Shown here piece after piece: positions 39,499 through 49,936 of a stretch of 64,000 bases of DNA. The stretch comes from Nitzschia sp. DOCU1. Taxonomy: Eukaryota > Bacillariophyta > Bacillariophyceae > Bacillariales > Bacillariaceae. How positions within the stretch are numbered: the first letter of the stretch is position 1; every line of letters begins with the position of its first letter. The position numbers and the translations under genes were made by a program. The DNA lies in contig OX595994.1 of assembly GCA_951394045.1 (NCBI GenBank), forward strand, positions 1,054,001 through 1,118,000, given 5' to 3'. The notes below the pieces were generated by a model. The model ran no database searches. It had not been told where the DNA came from and saw only the letters and a program-made list of their open reading frames with translations.

Positions 39499-40510
39499 CT
39501 AGAAGTTCGTGAGAATACGACCCTCGAACACTCCCGCCTTGCTCAAAATATCCTTGACCGATTCGGCCATGCCCTTCATGCCGCAAAGCAAAGCGCCCGA
39601 ATTTCGAGGAATGGGTACGCCATCTTCCTCCAAACAGTTTTGAACGTAGCCCGTCCTTCCATTCCACTCAGGGGCCGGTTGACTCATCACAGGCACCACT
39701 TGGAAACCCATGCTCTCCCACTTGGGAAACTTGTCAACGAAGCACAAGTCCTCAGGTGTTTGGACTCCATAGTACAAGCGGGCAGTGCGACCGCCCCCAC
39801 CAGCACTGGCGACATTGAGTTGGCCTATACAACAAGCTGGGTGAGACAAGCGAATATAATATTGAGCGTAGCATACAAGACGCTGACGACGACTCACCGC
39901 TTTCCATCGCAGCTTTGATGGGAGCAATACCACTACCAACCGCAAAGAGCAAGACGTTTTGAGTAGGGAAATCGTATTTGAACCCCTCCAAGTTTTCTTG
40001 CATGGGGAAACCTCCACCAAGAACTTGTGAGATCTCCACCCTGGTTCCGGGTGACGCGTCCGTAATCCATCCATTGTCGGGTGTCTTCTTGATCAAGAAC
40101 TCGAATTCGGCGTTTTCAGAGTTGGGTGCGCTACTAATGGCCAAGAATAGGGGCTTGGTATCCTCGTTCAAACGAAACTGGACGTATTGGCCGGGGATTT
40201 TGTATTCTTCTGCCGTCTCAGGTGAGACCGCCACCGTGATACTCACACTCCTGCCAGATTGATTGGCGGCAGCGTTCGTCTTGACTTCGGCGGCAGACCA
40301 GATCGGCTCGGGACCCCATCCCATAAACAACACTCCACATGATCGACTATTCGAAGTTGGAAATGACACAACCGGCCTGAGGATAGGATCTCGAAGTGGA
40401 TTGCTTGTCGGAACGACAAAGGCCGTGTGGGCGTGACGAGAGGTAACAAAGGCTTGGGCGCCAGTTGCCACCAAGAGCATGAAGACGGTTGACACGGTAA
40501 TGGATCTCAT
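39499..40510 (-). CDS. Plastid-targeted FAD/NAD(P) oxidoreductase, two exons
   Basis: Exons 40510-39898 and 39824-39499 (minus) join across a 73-bp GTGAGT...TATAG intron in phase 1, giving 312 residues. The N-terminus is a diatom bipartite plastid presequence: signal peptide MRSITVSTVFMLLVATGAQA cleaved before FVTSR (AQA-F), then a Ser/Thr/Arg-rich transit part. The body resembles the ferredoxin-NADP-reductase superfamily: FAD-binding GQYVQFR followed by FLAISSAP, then a nucleotide-binding VLLFAVGSGIAPIKAAMESG and a C-terminal NSGALLCGMKGM. It is close to the plant pKIWI502-type oxidoreductases rather than true FNR. The electron partners are unknown. A TGACGTCA palindrome lies 242 bp upstream. 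Confidence 0.85.
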
Positions 40511-41415
40511 CGTGACTGCGATGTTTGTCAGAAACAATTACTATAGCGAGCTGTTGTGTAGACTTGGTGAGGCGTTCCTGGGACTTCGTGCTTCTTGTGG
40601 TGGGTTCCCAACGCAACAACCAACATCGGAGGAGAGGTTGTCATGGTGTTTGTCGTGGAAGATCGGTGGCTTCTTGTACTTTGAGGTGCAGTGTGTGCAT
40701 CGATATACGTCAGCGATGAATTTGAAGTCGTATCGGTCGAAGATATGCCACTGACGTCATGAATCTTCTATGACATGGGCCCAATGGGAGGTGGGAATGC
40801 CTCTACTAGTAGCTAGCGGGTGATTCCAAAACAGGGTTTAGTAGTCCGGTCGAATGCACTACAAGAAATCCAACAACTATAAATATGGCTGACTTTCTTC
40901 GCCACAAGAACGTTCTTCAAGACCGGTGGTATCTGCCGGGTAGAGACCCCTTCTTATTTCTGCTGCTTGCCTCTGTGGTCGCCTCAGCTCCGCCACTCTC
41001 AAGTCACACCGCGGTGTGGTAGCCGGCTACAAACTGCATTGGCACTTTTCCTTAGATAGTACTAAAGAAGTGACACCTTCTGTGTCTCAAGTGCGGCAAA
41101 CCAATCACTTCCACTGTTCCGGTCCCTCCATTCGATGCCAACCATGACAGCGAAAGCGTGCACTTCTGACGAATGCCATTCGTATTGACCCAAAGCCTTT
41201 GGACGAGATAAAATTGTATCTAAAGCTAGAAGCTAGTTTGTTTTATTCACAGTGATAATGCCAGCCAGGACAGATTAGTGGCTGGCAACTATCATCTCCG
41301 CGTCTACTATCTAAGAATATGCAAGAATTTTGTCATTTCACATCCTCCAGCCTGAAACTGGATATGAGGCACGCCTTCCATGCATCGGCCTTTATTTTGC
41401 GCCACATCGCAATTT
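40511..41415. other. Intergenic region of 0.9 kb
   Basis: The first 250 bp are the promoter side of the plastid oxidoreductase. I see no gene in the rest. Confidence 0.5.
40752..40759. promoter_or_regulatory. TGACGTCA palindrome (CRE-like)
   Basis: A perfect palindrome lies 242 bp upstream of the start of the plastid oxidoreductase on the minus strand. TGACGT-type elements control CO2-responsive plastid genes in Phaeodactylum; here the role is inferred only from word and position. Confidence 0.35.
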
Positions 41416-42495
41416 CTAATACGATCCAGCTGCAGCATCGGCCAATGTAGCTCTAGCTGCATCGCCCATGGCTTGATCATGCAATGGCGTAATCAAGCCT
41501 TCCGCCGTGACAACAGCTTCCGCATCCTGTTGGGAGCCCGTCGCAACCTTTTGCTTCAAGTTTGGACAATCAATAATCTTGGTAGTGTCAATCGTGTAGC
41601 TGTCGACCACTACATTTGGATCGCTGGCCAGTCGAGCCACAAAGGTATGCCCGATGAAACTTCCCTCGAACTTGGTGGTGGACTCCCAGTCTTGCATGAA
41701 GTCCTGAGTCGCAGGCTTGGTGCCTAAATGAAATCGAAATTTCTCTCCACAGCTGAAACCGTTTGCCGGTACATCACTAATACCGCTCGCCCAGTACACG
41801 TGCAAGGGGCACCCGGCCTGGTTTCGAAATCCAACATCAACGACATTGCAAGGTCGTCTCGGAGGAGTTGGATTCCGAGCAAAGTCTGACACTACAATGG
41901 CCGTTTCCGGGTCCACGGGTTCCACATCGGGCTGGGAAAGATCACACGCCAAGCCACTTGGGTTCCCGATAGGGATGAGGCCGACTCGGTGCTGCAGGAC
42001 GATCTGTCCTACGTTTCCGTCCTCATCGATTTCTCGGGCATGATACACAAACGAATCGAACGTCGGAACATTGAGCCACTGTCCAGGTTGGACACGGGCT
42101 TGAGGATCGTCAATGGCTTTGACGTCGGGATTGTAGGGGCTCCATTCCACGCCGTCCACCACCCAGGCAACCACGACCGTTTTGCTTCCCGTGTTCTCAA
42201 CGATCCAAGTAGTATCCAGGCCTTTGACAGCAGTGGGACTCTCCAAGCTGTGGACTTCGAGGGGACAGACCACTGTTTGCTGATTCGGAACAAGTGTGGC
42301 ACCCTGACCGGATTCCTTGAGACGTTCATAGATGGCATTGCGCTCTACGTGACCTTTGTTCATTCGGACCGGTCGGGTAAGACAGACTTCTTCTCTGTGG
42401 AAATGCGTCAAGGGTGGAACGGGACAATCGGGAACGATTCCCGCGTTTCCGTTGGTATCAAACAAGGGTTTGCTAGGGGCAAGATTATTCGACAT
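41416..42495 (-). CDS. Protein with two VHL-like beta-sandwich domains
   Basis: A single exon encodes 359 residues from the first in-frame ATG. I do not know its function. Residues about 90-190 read as beta strands (TTWIVENTGSKTVVVAWVVD, then VQPGQWLNVPTFDSFVYHAR). Residues about 220-320 repeat the plan: VVDVGFRNQAGCPLHVYWAS, CGEKFRFHLGT, then FEGSFIGHTFVARLASDP. The order 'F.N....PL.VYW......G......T..GHTF.AR' resembles the beta domain of von Hippel-Lindau proteins, where it recognises partner peptides. No alpha domain for elongin binding is seen. There is no signal peptide. The C-terminal 40 residues are Ala-rich and helical. A scaffold or recognition role is a guess. Confidence 0.55.
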   Translation of the reverse strand: MSNNLAPSKPLFDTNGNAGIVPDCPVPPLTHFHREEVCLTRPVRMNKGHVERNAIYERLKESGQGATLVPNQQTVVCPLEVHSLESPTAVKGLDTTWIVENTGSKTVVVAWVVDGVEWSPYNPDVKAIDDPQARVQPGQWLNVPTFDSFVYHAREIDEDGNVGQIVLQHRVGLIPIGNPSGLACDLSQPDVEPVDPETAIVVSDFARNPTPPRRPCNVVDVGFRNQAGCPLHVYWASGISDVPANGFSCGEKFRFHLGTKPATQDFMQDWESTTKFEGSFIGHTFVARLASDPNVVVDSYTIDTTKIIDCPNLKQKVATGSQQDAEAVVTAEGLITPLHDQAMGDAARATLADAAAGSY

Positions 42496-43023
42496 GGTGG
42501 CTATTGAACTGGAAGCAATATGGTTTAGGATGAATAGCTTTTGCAACAAATCGAGAATGGGATTGATTGTTGTTCCTTGCTATTAATATGTGGGGGTGCG
42601 CGGCTGCTTGCCTCAATTTTTCCGCGAAAGAGTCTTTTGGGAAGAGATGCAGCCAAGTTCTCGCTCTGCCATGCGCGGAAGCGGTCATAGGTACCCAGAA
42701 TAGCCGTAGAAAATGTACCGAAGAGCTGGGCGGCGCCAAAGAGACCACGACCAGACGGCTCATCATACCCTCTTTGATGCAAGAAGACAGGGTAGATCAA
42801 TAGATATCTTCCTTTCTACGCGAATTTCTACGACAAAAAGTAACTGGGCCTCGGGGAATCCTTTGGAGAAAGATCGAACGATCTTCTTGGATCCATCAGC
42901 GCCTCTCCACGAGAAGCCTTCCCACACCACATCCATACTTTGCACCAAAAGGACTCTCTCAACAAGACTTTTGACGGTTTCATCGTTGACAATTACATCT
43001 CATCCCAGCCACATTCAAGCAAT
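42496..43023. other. Divergent promoter region of the Ub-NiSOD gene
   Basis: A spacer between the VHL-like gene (minus) and Ub-NiSOD (plus). The last 60 bp contain CT-rich sequence typical of a 5' UTR. No gene is seen. Confidence 0.5.
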
Positions 43024-44425
<1,402 letters not shown>

Positions 44426-44499
44426 CGATCGACTGAGTAGGAGCTGCCCATTGAACTAGTAAAATATTGCATTTGTTGGTATGGACCAACTCTAATTTC

Positions 44500-45100
44500 C
44501 GACTACATATACTACGTGCCACCTCCACAGAAACACTCCAAGGATGAACTGGTGTACACGAAAAGCTGCTGGATATGATACACTGCGAAGCGGGCCATAA
44601 GGTAGCGTTGTACCGGCGGCTTTCTTGATAGGCCTTTCCAGAAATATTCCATCTTAGAAAGCCATGAAAGTTTGGCTTTGAAATAAAGTACGGTAAACCA
44701 TCGCAGCCGGTCCGTAGAATGTAAATGGAATTGTCGAGAAAATTCACAATGGCATCCGCCGTATCCCACCCTCCTGTAGACTCTTCAACTCTGCCCCAGT
44801 GTAGATTGGCGTCCTAGCCCATATTGGCATCCGGAATAATTTTTGTCGCAGCACCACCGTCCAAGGTAAGTACAAAATTCTGGCGGATTGTCGACAAGAG
44901 CTCCTCGAGGTCAAAGATACCAACATTCATGCCTCGGAAACGATGTGCTACGTAGTAGCCCAGCGCTGTTCACTTCTTGTATCCGATGGCATCACATTCG
45001 GGCAAGACGGCAAATGCTACGGGTTGCAGACCCAGCATTCCAAAGGTAATCGCCGTCGCGAGCAAGCCTTCACGAAAAATGCTAGGTCGTTTAATTGTAT
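44500..45100 (-). pseudogene. Possible decayed reading frame, family not recognised
   Basis: Read on the minus strand, one frame stays protein-like from about 45080 to 44530 with only two stops: a TGA after ECDAIGYKK (about 44970) and a TAG after IIPDANMG (about 44816). Between them lie segments such as YYVAHRFRGMNVGIFDLEEL and after them WGRVEESTGGWDTADAIVNF. Composition and amphipathic patterns are unlike the other frames here. I cannot name the family. It may instead be two chance frames. Confidence 0.3.
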
Positions 45101-45997
45101 GCAAATGCAAGGACCGAAATGACAGGCTCACGGTCACGACGGCAAAGAATTAGTAGGATAGGTTTCGAGCAGGCGAAGTTCCTGAGTGCGATCTTCTGTA
45201 GGATGATGCAGTAGACGGCACCTCCCCTCTCTACGATGACTGTTGTTCTCCGACCCCGCTTGATATTCAACCGGTTCAACTGTTCAGCACCACAACTCCT
45301 ACGACGTCAGAGAGGATTCAATTCAACCGAGAACCATTCCAATACGGCAGAAAAAGCGATTCCAGAAATAAAGCCACAATCCGATTATTTTGTGGGCAAC
45401 AACGCGACGTCCGCCGTCGAGATGACACGCACCAAATCGGCATCAAGAGAAGAAGAAGCTGTCGTCATAGGCCACCAGCGCAGCGATCTTGAAGTGAGCA
45501 CAAAATGGTAGCTCGACCGATAGTACAACGTGCATATAATTCACATTGACGTGTATCACTAATTATTGGCGGCACGTCGAACACCATTGAACTTCAATAC
45601 CACGCCACCGCCATTTCAGTCAGGGAAACCACTGGGATGTACCAACGTGTCCAAGGGGTGGTATTACGGTTCTCTCATTTTTAACCAGCGGAGGCTTCAA
45701 CCGGTACTCTAGCGCCGGGGGTAATAGTATACTTCAACGTCCGGAAGAAATACTTAATGACTTCGTCACCTTCTGGAAACGTTCGTTGAAGTTCCAACCG
45801 TGTACGATACAAGGACGACAACATCATTTCTCTAATTGCATGTTCAATTCGTTAGAAAAGGGGAGAAGATCCACGTCGCCGTTGTCGTCAGGGTAGGAAC
45901 ACATCATACGCATCTCGATCACCGACGTGTGGTGTTCACAAAAACCAAAAACCAAGTCTCTTCACCATTAACATTTTTCTCGTTCCGACTTTTAAGA
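45101..45997. other. Intergenic, no supported gene
   Basis: A 91-codon ATG frame at 45236-45511 (plus) begins with a basic, hydrophobic stretch that could pass for a presequence, but nothing follows that I recognise. It is not called. Confidence 0.4.
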
Positions 45998-46474
45998 ATG
46001 ATGATTACTGATCCAAAACAAAGACCTTTGATCATCTGCCAGGAGCAACAGAAGGGTTGCTTATCGACAACGCAAGCTTTAGTTCAAGATGAATCAGAAG
46101 GAAATCCAGTTCTAGAGCGCGTCTTATCAGACCTTCGTACTGCACAGCATGAATTCGGTGACAGTGATTGTGCCGCTGTTGCGGAGGCCTGGAATGCACT
46201 TGGACTTGCCCGTGTTCACACCCAAAGAGATGCTGTCGGTGCGTATGCTTGCCACCAAGAGGCCCTAAGAATATACGCCAAGACCGCCCAACACGAGGAG
46301 ATCGCTGTAGTTCTCAACGACCTCGGATACTGTGAGGAGCTTCTCGGCAACCACACGAAAGCACTCGAGCTATATCAAGAAGCACTAAGAATCCTTTCCG
46401 GTCTCAATTTTGATGAGAACCACCATCGGATGATCGCCACGAGGCGAGCTCTCTCAAGAATCCGAAGAGAGTGA
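45998..46474 (+). CDS. Small TPR protein (kinesin-light-chain type)
   Basis: A single exon encodes 158 residues; the ATG at 45998 is the first in a good context, and the frame is open further upstream. From about residue 40 the chain forms three TPR-like helix pairs: 'VAEAWNALGLARVHTQRDAV' followed by CHQEALRIYAK, 'IAVVLNDLGYCEELLGNHTK' followed by ALELYQEALRIL, and a final helix. The pattern is the one seen in the many short TPR proteins of diatoms related to kinesin light chains. There is no other domain and no targeting signal. It might be a truncated copy of a longer paralogue. Confidence 0.7.
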   Translation: MMITDPKQRPLIICQEQQKGCLSTTQALVQDESEGNPVLERVLSDLRTAQHEFGDSDCAAVAEAWNALGLARVHTQRDAVGAYACHQEALRIYAKTAQHEEIAVVLNDLGYCEELLGNHTKALELYQEALRILSGLNFDENHHRMIATRRALSRIRRE

Positions 46475-46942
46475 AGCTTTTGGGAATTGAAGAACCGCTA
46501 TGGGAGTAACGCCCTTGCTCTGAAGAGATACCGCTGATTTTGTAATAGCACGATGAGTTAGCATAAAGCTTTAATAGACTTTTGATACTACAAAAATGTA
46601 CAATATATGATGAATGGCTTTGAAGCATCACACCTAAAATGAGTTACGGGGGAGATATCCTGTACTCCTGACGCTGGGACAAGTTAGTTCAGAGCAAGCT
46701 GCATGGAAACAGCTAAAGTTAGAAGTCGCCATCCACTCCGTAGAAACTGTGCTTGAGTTTCCCCTAAAGATTCACTACCTTACGAGAAAGTGTCCTGAAT
46801 GACTGAATTCTTACGACGCCAGTTGCCCTTCGTCCAGGCTTGCCTGGAAAATTGCGAACTTCAGTAGGTAATAAGGCACTACTGGTAGTAGACTCAAACA
46901 ATTCACTATCGATCCAAAGAGAAGCGTGTGATATCTACTAGT
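46475..46942. other. Intergenic, convergent 3' flanks
   Basis: No gene is seen between the TPR gene (plus) and COX6B (minus). Confidence 0.5.
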
Positions 46943-47329
46943 CTAGACCTTGAGGCCAGCGAACGAGCCCTCCTCTCGCGCTTCGTCCCAATTTGCTGTC
47001 CAGTCGTTGGGGCAGATGCTCAAGGCGTATTGACGGTAAACTTGGCACTTGTCTTCATCCTTGCCGGTCTCCTTCAGGCAGAGGAGCCATTCATTGTATC
47101 TGTTCCAGCAGTGGAGAGCCTGGTTGGATGAAGGGAATCGGTTATCACGGGGGGTGGTGCGGACATTCTTCACTTGGTGCAAAAGATCCTCATCCTTCTC
47201 GGAGAGTTCAGGGATCTTGTCGCTGAAAATCTACCAAACAGCAGGTCATCGTAAGTTAAAAGCAGCGCTAATGCCAGGGTTTATCAGCCTTAATCAACAT
47301 ACCTTGTTAAGCTTGGGGGCTGGAGCCAT
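46943..47329 (-). CDS. COX6B: Cytochrome c oxidase subunit 6B, two exons
   Basis: Exon 1 (47329-47303) encodes just nine residues, MAPAPKLNK. A 72-bp GTATGT...AG intron leads to exon 2 (47230-46943), for 104 residues in total. The diagnostic feature is the coiled-coil-helix-coiled-coil-helix pair: CWNRYNEWLLC (C-x9-C) and CQVYRQYALSIC (C-x10-C), preceded by the conserved DNRFP and followed by CPNDWTANWDEAREEGSFAG, all typical of COX6B/Cox12. The two disulfides are formed by the MIA40 import pathway in the intermembrane space, which explains the lack of a cleavable presequence. The subunit sits on the outer face of complex IV and contacts the dimer partner. Confidence 0.96.
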
Positions 47330-48047
47330 CGTGAACTGTTCCATCGAAATTATTGGCAAGAAGAAAGGAGAAGGACAACGCAATTAAAGAAAAGAGGTCG
47401 AGTGAGTCATCGGAATTCGGAATCCTCAAACTTTCCGATCTTTGCTTTCTTTTAACAGGGCGACCGAAGACGGTGAAACGACCATGGGGCTTGCTCTTTG
47501 TAAGCAATAACCCTTTCCACCGAAAAAGTGGTCATTTGCAGTTCACTCACAGTGTAACTCAATCAAATGGGACAATTTAGACAATCCGCCGGATGTTGGC
47601 CGATGCGGTTTCGCTGATTTGTTGTTGTTGTTGTTGTTGTTGCGACAAAATCGCGACGACTGCAATCGGCGAAGACCGCTGTGGTGCATGGGCGCGGGAA
47701 GCGACAAAAAGCCATGATGCCGATGCGTCGAGTGTGCAGGCGTTGGATCGAATTCCCTGGGCTCTCCGTAGACATGTACTGTACGTGAAAACAGTACAAG
47801 TCGGCTTTCTCGAGTTGACCATGCGCGGGCGGAAAGGTTCGCATTCTCCGACTTTTTAATCGAAATAGTCATTTATGTCTGTCTTTCCATCAGTGATGAC
47901 GCACCAACGATCTCAAGAGCATTTTTTGGTTCCACGTGTGAAATTAAGTTTTCACCAAGTTGTTTCCAACCCTTTCTACAGATTTGCTCTCTAGTGGTTG
48001 ATTCAATCGTTGCCATTCCATTGTTCCTCCAACAACATTGCTTGCCC
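47330..48047. other. Divergent intergenic region with a (TTG)n microsatellite
   Basis: This spacer holds the promoters of COX6B and the E2 gene. Seven TTG units occur at 47621-47641. No gene is seen. Confidence 0.5.
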
Positions 48048-49016
48048 ATGATGTCTCGGATGAAAATTTTCATTGCTGGCGTTCAGCTCTTGGGTTTCCT
48101 CTTCAATGAGTCGTTTGCTGCCATCCTACAACCGGCTTTGGCGCCAGCGACCTTCCCACGGGCGTCATTAGTTTGCGTGTCCGGAGATCGCCGTGGGTCT
48201 TTGCTGAGCGAAGCCATTATAATCCGTGGGGGAGACATTACCTTGCCGAGTGACGATGATGGCGGCATAGTGCTGACGAAACTACGGAACGTGATTCGTA
48301 GCTTTCTAAAGTTCAGCGAGAAAAAGGTTCCCCCTCTTGCTTCGCTCGTCCGCTTGTGCTGCAAGTCCTTCGAGTCGGTCACTGGAATCAGGCTGCTGTC
48401 GTCTAAAAAGAATAAGAACCCAAAAAAGAAGAAGAGCAAGACAGAATCCGAGGAGGAAAGCGACGTCGAGGAAAAGAGCGCCGATGAAGAGGGCAAGCCA
48501 AAGGCCAAAAAGAACAAAACCGTGAAGAAGCCTTCGGCGACGACGAAAAAGCACTTGTCCACGGAGTTAAAGAGCACAAACCCAAACTTTCGAATCCAAA
48601 GAGAGCTCAAGGAATTCATCAAGTCGCCACCACCCAATTTATCAGTCCAGGTGGGCTCGAACATAAGAGTATGGATCGTAACAATGGTTGGGGCCAAGAA
48701 TTCCATCTATGAGGGGGAGGTATTCAAGTTACGAGTGAGCTTTCCACCGCAGTATCCTACGGTACCTCCGTCAGTATATTTCCTTCAGGGCCACATTCCT
48801 GTTCACGAGCACGTCTACACTAACGGTGATATTTGCTTAAGTCTTCTCGGGAAGGATTGGCGTCCGACGATGACTGCTCAGTCCATAGCCGTATCTATTC
48901 TTTCCATTCTGTCGTCAGCACAATCCAAAGCGCTTCCCATGGACAATGCGCGACACGCAGGAAACAAACCGGGCGAATATCAAAAGGACTGGGTCTACCA
49001 TGACGACAATTGTTAA
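48048..49016 (+). CDS. E2 ubiquitin-conjugating enzyme with signal peptide (UBE2W-like core)
   Basis: A single exon encodes 322 residues; ATGs at 48048, 48051 and 48060 are all possible. The N-terminus is a signal peptide (MKIFIAGVQLLGFLFNESFA), followed by AILQPALAPATFPRAS, which could be a transit peptide. A Lys/Glu-rich acidic-basic linker spans about 120-180. The UBC fold covers about 185-310: IQRELKEFIKSPP, then YEGEVFKLRVSFPPQYPTVP, then HEHVYTNGDICLSLL with the active Cys, DWRPTMTAQS and PMDNARHAG. The HEHVYTNG-ICLS-L-DW signature is that of the UBE2W/UBC16 group rather than the HPNI type. An E2 with a secretory signal has no place in the ER lumen of most eukaryotes, but diatoms possess a ubiquitin-dependent import machine (SELMA) in the periplastidal compartment, so that location is my best inference. 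Confidence 0.87.
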   Translation: MMSRMKIFIAGVQLLGFLFNESFAAILQPALAPATFPRASLVCVSGDRRGSLLSEAIIIRGGDITLPSDDDGGIVLTKLRNVIRSFLKFSEKKVPPLASLVRLCCKSFESVTGIRLLSSKKNKNPKKKKSKTESEEESDVEEKSADEEGKPKAKKNKTVKKPSATTKKHLSTELKSTNPNFRIQRELKEFIKSPPPNLSVQVGSNIRVWIVTMVGAKNSIYEGEVFKLRVSFPPQYPTVPPSVYFLQGHIPVHEHVYTNGDICLSLLGKDWRPTMTAQSIAVSILSILSSAQSKALPMDNARHAGNKPGEYQKDWVYHDDNC

Positions 49017-49936
49017 GCAGCAGTGCCAGGTTCCCGAGCCTAGGGTTTAGACGAAACGCTACTATTAGACCTCCGTCGATGATTTTGTTACTTCACGTGT
49101 ATCTGTCTAGAAACCCACAGCGTCAATTCGAATTCGAGGCTCGCGATCGTGCTAGGGACTTGGGAGAACCTTAAAGACAGGCAATAGCGCAGGTGAGTGA
49201 TCGTCAGAACTTTGCCCTGTTTTGCCGCTACCCGTGGAACGCCATTGCATATCTTTACACCTCTCCCTCAAATTGAGGAAGAATCCTCATATCGCAGGAT
49301 CTGTTTCAAAAAGAGTCGGCCTGCAACTTTTCAGGAGAATGCTATTTTTCTTGCGTGAAACACCAGCGTGGTCGTTTGTGGTCGCTGAGACGACTAAACT
49401 CTTTTGAACTGAATTTACTTCTGCTGCCTCTTCTATTTCCTAACGGTATCTACAGTACCTGGTGCACATGGCGGTAACAAGGTTCTAGCCTTTCTTGAGC
49501 ATCAAGCGGCGGCAGGATGCAGCAGCTATATCATCATCATAATATCATCATCGTAGGCTATGTTTGACATATTCGACCAAAAGTTGGATGACGAAATCAA
49601 ACGGTCGGGTGAGTCTACCGTGGGCCCGCGTGCGTAGACGCAGATACGTACGAAGTTCTCCTTACCAGGTATTCCGCACAGACAGACAGACAGACAGACA
49701 GTGCCGACCAAGAGAGCTGGAGCGCCGGCGAGACCCCGCAATCCAACGCGGAAAAATGAGTGGCCAGTAACATTTAATGCCGACGTCGGAGCATGCGGTG
49801 GCGCGATTTCTCAAGAAAAGATATTATGTTACACGGAAGCAAAAACGCGTTCAATACACTCTTTAGATCCATTTCCCATTTATTCTCATTTGTCGTTGGC
49901 CATATCTTTGACACCAAAGTCTGAACGAAAGTAATC
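49017..49936. other. Intergenic region with a (GACA)n microsatellite
   Basis: It separates the E2 gene from the PstS-like gene. GACA units run at 49679-49702. A short ATG frame at 49560 followed by GTGAGT looks like a possible exon, but I find no continuation. No gene is called. Confidence 0.45.

Noticed and set aside
45236..45511. 91-codon plus-strand frame with a presequence-like start
   Set aside because: No conserved domain follows, and the surrounding DNA looks decayed.
49560..49620. Short ATG frame followed by a GTGAGT donor-like site
   Set aside because: No downstream exon in a fitting phase gives a recognisable protein; it lies by a GACA microsatellite.
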